From: Nitrospinaceae bacterium
Lineage (GTDB): Bacteria > Nitrospinota > Nitrospinia > Nitrospinales > VA-1
Length of the DNA stretch: 9,837 nucleotides
Direction: 5' to 3'
Assembly (NCBI GenBank): GCA_029261435.1
Contig: JAJDBI010000273.1
Location: forward strand, 1 to 9,837
Both the position numbers and the translations under genes were made by a program. Positions within the stretch are counted from its first letter, which is position 1. Every line of letters begins with the position of its first letter. This document shows, piece after piece, positions 8,401 through 9,837 of the stretch. Under the pieces are notes generated by a model, which saw only the letters and a program-made list of their open reading frames with translations, was not told where the DNA came from and ran no database searches.

Positions 8401-9837
8401 CAGGGTCGAATCACCAAAGAGCAGGTGACGGGTTTGGAAGATACAGACTTCACCTATGACGGTCGTGGCAGACTCACAAATGTCACACAGGGTGCAGTGG
8501 GGCCGACTCAGCGTGCCTCTGCCATTGCCTATGACGCGAACGGTTTTGTGCAATCGGTGACGGACCCTCTCAACCGTGCGGTGAGTTTTGAGTATGACCT
8601 TGCCGGGCGAGTGACGAAACAGGTGCTCCCTGATTTACGTGAAATCAATTCCACTTACGACACCAACGGCAACGTGTCATCCATCACACCTCCGGGCCGA
8701 CCTTCGCATGCGTTCCAGTACACGGCGGTGGATCTGGAATCGGAATACACTCCGCCCGATATAGGCCTTGTCGATCACCGTACCCGGTTTCTCTATAATG
8801 TCGATAAACAGTTGACCAGCATTACGAGGCCGGATGCGCAGACAGTGACGTTCAACTATGAACCCGGAGGCCGGGTTGATAACTTCGTTATCCCACGGGG
8901 AAGCATCTCGTTTAGTTATGACCCTGTCACCGGTAACGTAGTCACCATCACCGCACCCGATGCCGGAGTGCAGAGCTTCACCTATGACGGAAGCATTCTG
9001 CTCAGTACGACTTGGGCGGGAACGATTGCAGGTTCTGTGGCACGCACCTACGACAACGATTTTCGAATCACGACACGCAGTGTCAATGGTGGCAACACCA
9101 TTGGCTTCATCTATGACAACGACAGTCTGCTGACCGGGGCGGGTAGTGAAGTGTTGAGCTACGATGCGACTAATGGACTGCTCACTGGCACGACATTGGG
9201 CGTGGTTGCAGACACGTATGGTTATAACGGGTTTGCCGAGGTGGCGAGTTATAACGCCGATGCCAATGCCGCATCGGTGTTCAATACTGTTTTCACCAGG
9301 GACAAACTTGGGAGAATCACCAAAAAGGTTGAAACGGTTCAGGGAGTGGCACACACCTACGATTATTTCTATGACTTCAGTGGACGCTTGATTGCTGTCA
9401 ATCGTGATGGTGTGCTGGATGAGTCGTTCACCTACGATCAAAACGGCAACCGCACGAATAATGGCGCGGTGTATGACGATCAGGATAGATTGATAAATAA
9501 TAATTCTGCGAGTTTTACTTACTCTGATAACGGTGAATTACTCAGTAAAACCGCAGGTTCCGATGTCACGGCGTACAACTATGACGTGCTGGGCAACCTG
9601 ATGGGCGTTACTCTGCCTTCCGGTTCAGTGATAGAATATATCGTAGACGGCAGTAACCGCCGTATAGGGAAAAAAGTAGACGGAACTTTAGAGCAGGGTT
9701 TTCTTTATAAAGACCAGTTGAACCCGGTTGCAGAACTCGATGGAAGTGGCAATGTAGTGAGTCGGTTTGTGTACGCCTCACGCGCCAACGTACCGGATTT
9801 TATAATCAAAGGAGGAAATACTTATAGAATCATCAGC
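2392..9837 (+). CDS. Giant secreted teneurin-like RHS/YD-repeat protein, 3' end beyond window
   Basis: One open frame of 2482 codons runs to the window edge without a stop. Every 60-base line begins in frame, and I read it through without finding a frameshift. The product is an exported cell-surface or secreted protein: a signal peptide, beta-solenoid and Fn3-like adhesive modules, then TTR-like, FN-plug, NHL propeller and YD-repeat shell domains. In known YD/RHS proteins the shell is a hollow beta-barrel that encloses or presents a C-terminal domain, often a toxin. Here the frame leaves the window at the start of the RHS-associated core (FVYASRANVPDFIIKGGNTY), so the C-terminal payload, any self-cleavage site and any immunity gene are unseen. 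Cysteine is very rare: five in 2482 residues. The gene has its own promoter and no visible operon partner. Contact-dependent antagonism or adhesion is inferred from the family, not shown. Confidence 0.96.
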   Translation, partial: MRLVFYFIVSAIVFFSSGFETAQAWSGKPSIKWEGEKTQPHASQSNAVGNVRLKSVRFNRVSTSSGFTALPSGTISEDFHFESGRTYLVTGPTFLTGLATFEGSSVIKFDDTVSGASLTVTNPAFETTSSNWIVFTSVHDDSVGGLIPGSTGTPFNSVYTNALSLPNGGSLRFAQFRYASEAVVFNGSGNLNIRDSEFFGTGRPLTAVQPTGPAEIYLSNALIAFADVGPLFNDAGTQPLAITARNLTLSNISGRALEANLSNAGSSIAIADSLFSDTGGDATLTGVPDSAENHNAFFNTPIVGTGVGDLSLMASPILTDFFLEQASPVIDAGSQTATEAGLYHYRTDSSGSIESASQVDIGYHSPPSIIDFSIFATHGIWLKKGSSVLAGKIAVNQPTPVISDSDKDKDKDKDKDKDNDSENRFFKKHKASLVIGVRSMPPDSELFADSVQVKKGVNVLGPLHHNTLKKSKRATVAQPVTPLALPIFDALPKFKSAVIGSNAQNILIRKNTELTLSPGEYGDIRIKKRGRLILTEGTYHIRSLHVGRKGRVWFEGPAEVRIKESLVGGKAAFIGPKPGSGIEAHEIQFFVEGLDDGTKPRTVKLGKNCGIEAHVYAPNGTVHLKKATSNTGVFLSKFFILGVGSAVNYNPIPTSVLTVSAPTINPDNGTFIDSATVTMATITSGASIFYTLDGSTPDANSTLYVGPFAVTSTIPAPQSVKAIAIRSGFNNSTVTSATLNVIPRPTVEVVTFDPDPATGPFTETIEVTLTSATAGAIIRFTTDGTDPTTASTVFTGPLTLTETTTLKAFATFPDYNNAPVTTALYEVDTTPPIPGSIPDAPSLDETLIADLSQNTAFLYTGPNAVQTGVTPGTIEPVRAAVVRGQVFTRDGNALSGVTVTVMDHPEFGQTLTRADGFYDMAVNGGAQLVLDFNLNGFLPGQRNVDVPWQDISVAEEIALIPLDPQFTVVDLASITAPVLAQGSPVTDADGTRQAAVMFPQGTTAEMVLADGSTQLLTSMTVRATEYTVGDNGPMAMPAELPPASGYTYALELSVDEAIAAGADTINFNQPIPAYVDNFLGFPAGIIVPSGFYDRKQGRWLASESGLVINILSVTGGFADLDVDGSGTAANATVLASLGITNEERQVLATQYGSNSSLWRVPVTHFTTYDWNWARGLAVNAVPKEPAAVRNEDLDVCNECPNRSVVQVQAQILGESIPLAGTPFSLNYATDRTPGYRANSTLTIPVTGDTVPASIISTRVTIGVLGRRFIIEENPAPNLSVPFTWDGLDAYGRRVPGEVKAHIKIEYEFQAEYQVTNNFGDAGGATLLVKTRTSFQPAKEYTVNLKSANLSAYGLGGWTLDAQHFYEPFSKTLYLGDGPRRSPQSINQIIRSVAGGGTQGTIVDGMDAVDANFNSFLRGGMVFDSGGDFYFSHPIGIVTRTCIVYKVTPQGKLFEHTRVTPCTALHMDIDTENNIYASRHHRRGSNIIKIDPSGGISDVTKFITINGNGFGGDGGPASEAKVNKPLDVAVDSLGNIYIADENNGRIRKIDVNGIIDTLTLASGPVSVAVDFEDNLYFTDGGQIAKIDTRGTRTTFAGNGTNVFVEGALATESGMSKPWHITADREGNVYFAGGSNFSQIRRIDTAGIITTFAGSDNVAGGFNGDGIAAINANFIALGMAVDSEGAVYFVGQNSGRVRRIAPALPGFSTTETVIVSEEGSELYSFDNTGRHLRTLNALTGTPIYDFAYNANGLLSTVTDGDNNVTTVQRDVDGNPTSIVSADGQVTLLALDGNGYLNSITNPKNETNRFEYTNLGLMVKRTDPRQNDSLYTYNDEGRLVSDSDSAGGSLSLARSGDNGTYTVDASTALGRISSFKVENFASGGNLRTVTDPNGLVNTTLLGLDNSQTLTAPDGTITVITKNPDPRWGMQSPLSNLAVTTPNGLISTLNTTRTVALTDQDDLFSLTSMTDTLMLNGRTFTSVYDAVALKFTDTTPEGRVTTSFTDVQGRITKEQVTGLEDTDFTYDGRGRLTNVTQGAVGPTQRASAIAYDANGFVQSVTDPLNRAVSFEYDLAGRVTKQVLPDLREINSTYDTNGNVSSITPPGRPSHAFQYTAVDLESEYTPPDIGLVDHRTRFLYNVDKQLTSITRPDAQTVTFNYEPGGRVDNFVIPRGSISFSYDPVTGNVVTITAPDAGVQSFTYDGSILLSTTWAGTIAGSVARTYDNDFRITTRSVNGGNTIGFIYDNDSLLTGAGSEVLSYDATNGLLTGTTLGVVADTYGYNGFAEVASYNADANAASVFNTVFTRDKLGRITKKVETVQGVAHTYDYFYDFSGRLIAVNRDGVLDESFTYDQNGNRTNNGAVYDDQDRLINNNSASFTYSDNGELLSKTAGSDVTAYNYDVLGNLMGVTLPSGSVIEYIVDGSNRRIGKKVDGTLEQGFLYKDQLNPVAELDGSGNVVSRFVYASRANVPDFIIKGGNTYRIIS
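2617..3489 (+). other. Parallel beta-helix-like region (residues about 76-366)
   Basis: Short alternating hydrophobic stretches with Asn/Gly/Ser turns repeat along this region (for example GSLRFAQFRYASEAVVFNG and LNIRDSEFFGTG), as in right-handed parallel beta-helices of bacterial surface proteins. It ends with SPVIDAGSQTA (from residue 327) and VDIGYH (359-364), the kind of closing motif (SPAIDAG...DIGA) common after beta-helix repeats in secreted proteins. No catalytic site is recognised; a role in adhesion or carbohydrate contact is inference. Confidence 0.6.
3607..3642 (+). repeat. Six tandem GAYAAR hexamers encoding (Asp-Lys)6
   Basis: Six consecutive copies of GATAAA or close variants (GACAAA, GATAAG) encode alternating Asp-Lys at residues 406-417, flanked by further Asp/Ser/Asn. 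It forms a highly charged, presumably flexible linker between the beta-helix region and the next beta-rich domain. The unit is a multiple of three, so gain or loss of copies would keep the frame. Confidence 0.95.
3685..4344 (+). other. Second beta-rich solenoid-like domain, DUF7305-like (residues about 432-651)
   Basis: This region holds stacked short strands: LSPGEYGDIRIKKRGRLIL and EGTYHIRSLHVGRKGRVWF, then AHVYAPNGTVHLKKATSNTG and GSAVNYNP. The pattern of a 'G.Y.D' strand, then 'L..GTY', then 'YAPN..V' resembles domains seen in pilus-associated and other surface proteins (DUF7305-type). It is unusually basic for such a domain. The family assignment is from memory of the pattern; a profile search is needed to confirm it. 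Confidence 0.45.
4372..4875 (+). other. Two chitobiase C-terminal-like (CHB_HEX_C) / Fn3-like repeats
   Basis: Two adjacent modules share one plan. Residues about 661-743 contain IFYTLDGSTPD (688-698), a YVGPF strand and a final SVKAIAIRSGFNNS. Residues about 744-828 contain IRFTTDGTDPTTAS (778-791), then FTGPLTL and TTLKAFATFPDYNNA. The 'YT.DGS.P' plus 'Y.GP..' plus 'KA.A...G..NS' signature is that of the chitobiase/beta-hexosaminidase C-terminal-like module, an Ig/Fn3-like spacer frequent in secreted multidomain proteins. Confidence 0.75.
5035..5286 (+). other. Transthyretin-like carboxypeptidase-regulatory domain (residues 882-965)
   Basis: VRGQVFTRDGNALSGVTVTV opens a beta-sandwich of the carboxypeptidase-regulatory/TTR type. 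HPEFGQTLTRADGFYDM (904-920), NGGAQLVLDF (923-932) and VPWQD (946-950) follow. In animal teneurins the TTR domain reads very similarly (VRGQVVTTDGTPL, ITRQDG.FDL, NGGASLTL, PW), as I recall it. This makes it the clearest teneurin-like element in the protein. It should act as a structural module at the base of the shell. Confidence 0.85.
5287..5997 (+). other. Bacterial RHS-type segment between TTR and FN-plug (residues 966-1202)
   Basis: This stretch includes YTYALELSVDEAIAAGADTI, VDNFLGFPAG, VPSGFYDRKQGRWLASESG, a Gly/Asp-rich FADLDVDGSGTAAN and LWRVPVTHFTTYDWNW. I recognise this block from many bacterial RHS-repeat proteins, where it sits in the same place; it appears absent from animal teneurins. 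FADLDVDGSG could be a calcium-binding loop. It ends with CNEC (Cys1196, Cys1199), two of only five cysteines. No enzymatic function is evident. Confidence 0.6.
5998..6522 (+). other. FN-plug-like domain (residues 1203-1377)
   Basis: Key stretches are IPLAGTPFSLNYATDRTPGY (to residue 1235), FTWDGLDAYGRRVPG (1282-1296), a strand HIKIEYEFQ, then GLGGWTLDAQHF (1353-1364) and LYLGDG (1372-1377). In teneurins the corresponding pieces read LSSR.AGYKS, FIWDKTDAYGQ and NLGGW.LDKHH, as I recall them. There the domain plugs one end of the YD barrel, and the same role is inferred here. Confidence 0.75.
6553..7494 (+). other. NHL-repeat beta-propeller (residues about 1388-1701)
   Basis: Repeated blades of the form 'P..VAVD..GN.YIAD..N.RIRKID..G.I.T.AG' are visible. 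The clearest is KPLDVAVDSLGNIYIAD followed by RIRKID (1544-1549), preceded by GFGGDGGPASEA (1508-1519). Others contain VSVAVDFEDNLYFTDGGQI, WHITADREGNVYFAGG, GITTFAG-like linkers and MAVDSEGAVYFVG with RVRRIAP. Four to six blades seem present; the first one or two are divergent. NHL propellers bind proteins or ligands; in teneurins this domain takes part in dimer or receptor contacts. Confidence 0.85.
7495..9837 (+). other. YD-repeat shell running into the RHS-associated core
   Basis: About twenty YD-type repeats follow the 'YDxxGRLxxxxxxxG' plan: FAYNANGLL, FEYTNLGLM, FTYDGRGRLTNVT, IAYDANGFV, FEYDLAGRVTKQ, FNYEPGGRVDN, FIYDNDSLLTG, DYFYDFSGRLIAVN, FTYDQNGNR and YNYDVLGNLMGV among them. They build the spiralling beta-barrel shell of RHS, TcC and teneurin proteins. 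The start, ELYSFDNTGRHLRTLNALTG, also matches the teneurin entry into the barrel. The window stops inside RFVYASRANVPDFIIKGG, the well-known lead-in to the RHS-associated core and variable C-terminus. Confidence 0.93.

Noticed and set aside
3685..9441. Several long minus-strand frames (for example 3685-4260, 4945-5598, 8677-9441)
   Set aside because: All lie opposite one continuous plus-strand frame with clear domains. Their translations are rich in Arg, His and Cys with no recognisable motif, as expected of shadow frames.
2392..9837. Possible frameshift or in-frame stop splitting the giant gene
   Set aside because: Reading all codons in order gives no stop, and domain signatures continue in the same frame to the window edge.
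1..9837. CRISPR arrays, tRNA/rRNA genes, IS elements, attachment sites
   Set aside because: No spaced direct repeats, cloverleaf-like sequence, transposase frame or terminal inverted repeats were seen on reading both strands.

Overview
The window joins a housekeeping operon to one very large accessory gene. On the minus strand, positions 1-1861 hold sucC and most of sucD, the two subunits of succinyl-CoA synthetase (TCA cycle). They overlap by an ATGA and probably share one sigma70-type promoter at 1901-1928. From 2392 to the end of the window the plus strand is a single uninterrupted reading frame of 2482 codons that has neither a frameshift nor a stop. It encodes a secreted, multidomain RHS/YD-repeat protein whose C-terminus lies outside the window. 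Between the two is a divergent intergenic region of about 530 bp holding a promoter for each side, an 8-bp palindrome and a terminator-like hairpin with no obvious gene to terminate.

Layout of the giant protein, in order: Sec signal peptide (1-24); parallel beta-helix-like region ending in SPVIDAG...DIGYH (about 76-364); a charged Asp-Lys linker (406-417); a second beta-rich solenoid-like domain resembling pilus-associated DUF7305-type domains (about 432-651); two chitobiase-C-terminal-like/Fn3-like repeats (about 661-828); a transthyretin-like carboxypeptidase-regulatory domain (882-965); a segment typical of bacterial RHS proteins (966-1202); an FN-plug-like domain (1203-1377); an NHL beta-propeller (about 1388-1701); and a YD-repeat shell (1702 onward) that runs into the start of the RHS-associated core. 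The order TTR, FN-plug, NHL, YD-shell is that of animal teneurins. Several motifs read very close to the teneurin sequence as I remember it, so the main biological interest here is a bacterial teneurin-like protein carrying an adhesin-like N-terminal extension. Any toxin or effector tip would lie beyond position 9837.

Organism: bacterial, probably Gram-negative. The sucCD proteins read like those of Desulfobacterota or related deep-branching phyla such as Nitrospinota, but this is an impression without a database search. Base composition is moderate, with a visibly AT-richer intergenic region. I see no rRNA, tRNA, CRISPR array, insertion sequence or integrase. Apart from adjacency, nothing suggests a functional link between sucCD and the giant gene: they are transcribed divergently from separate promoters.
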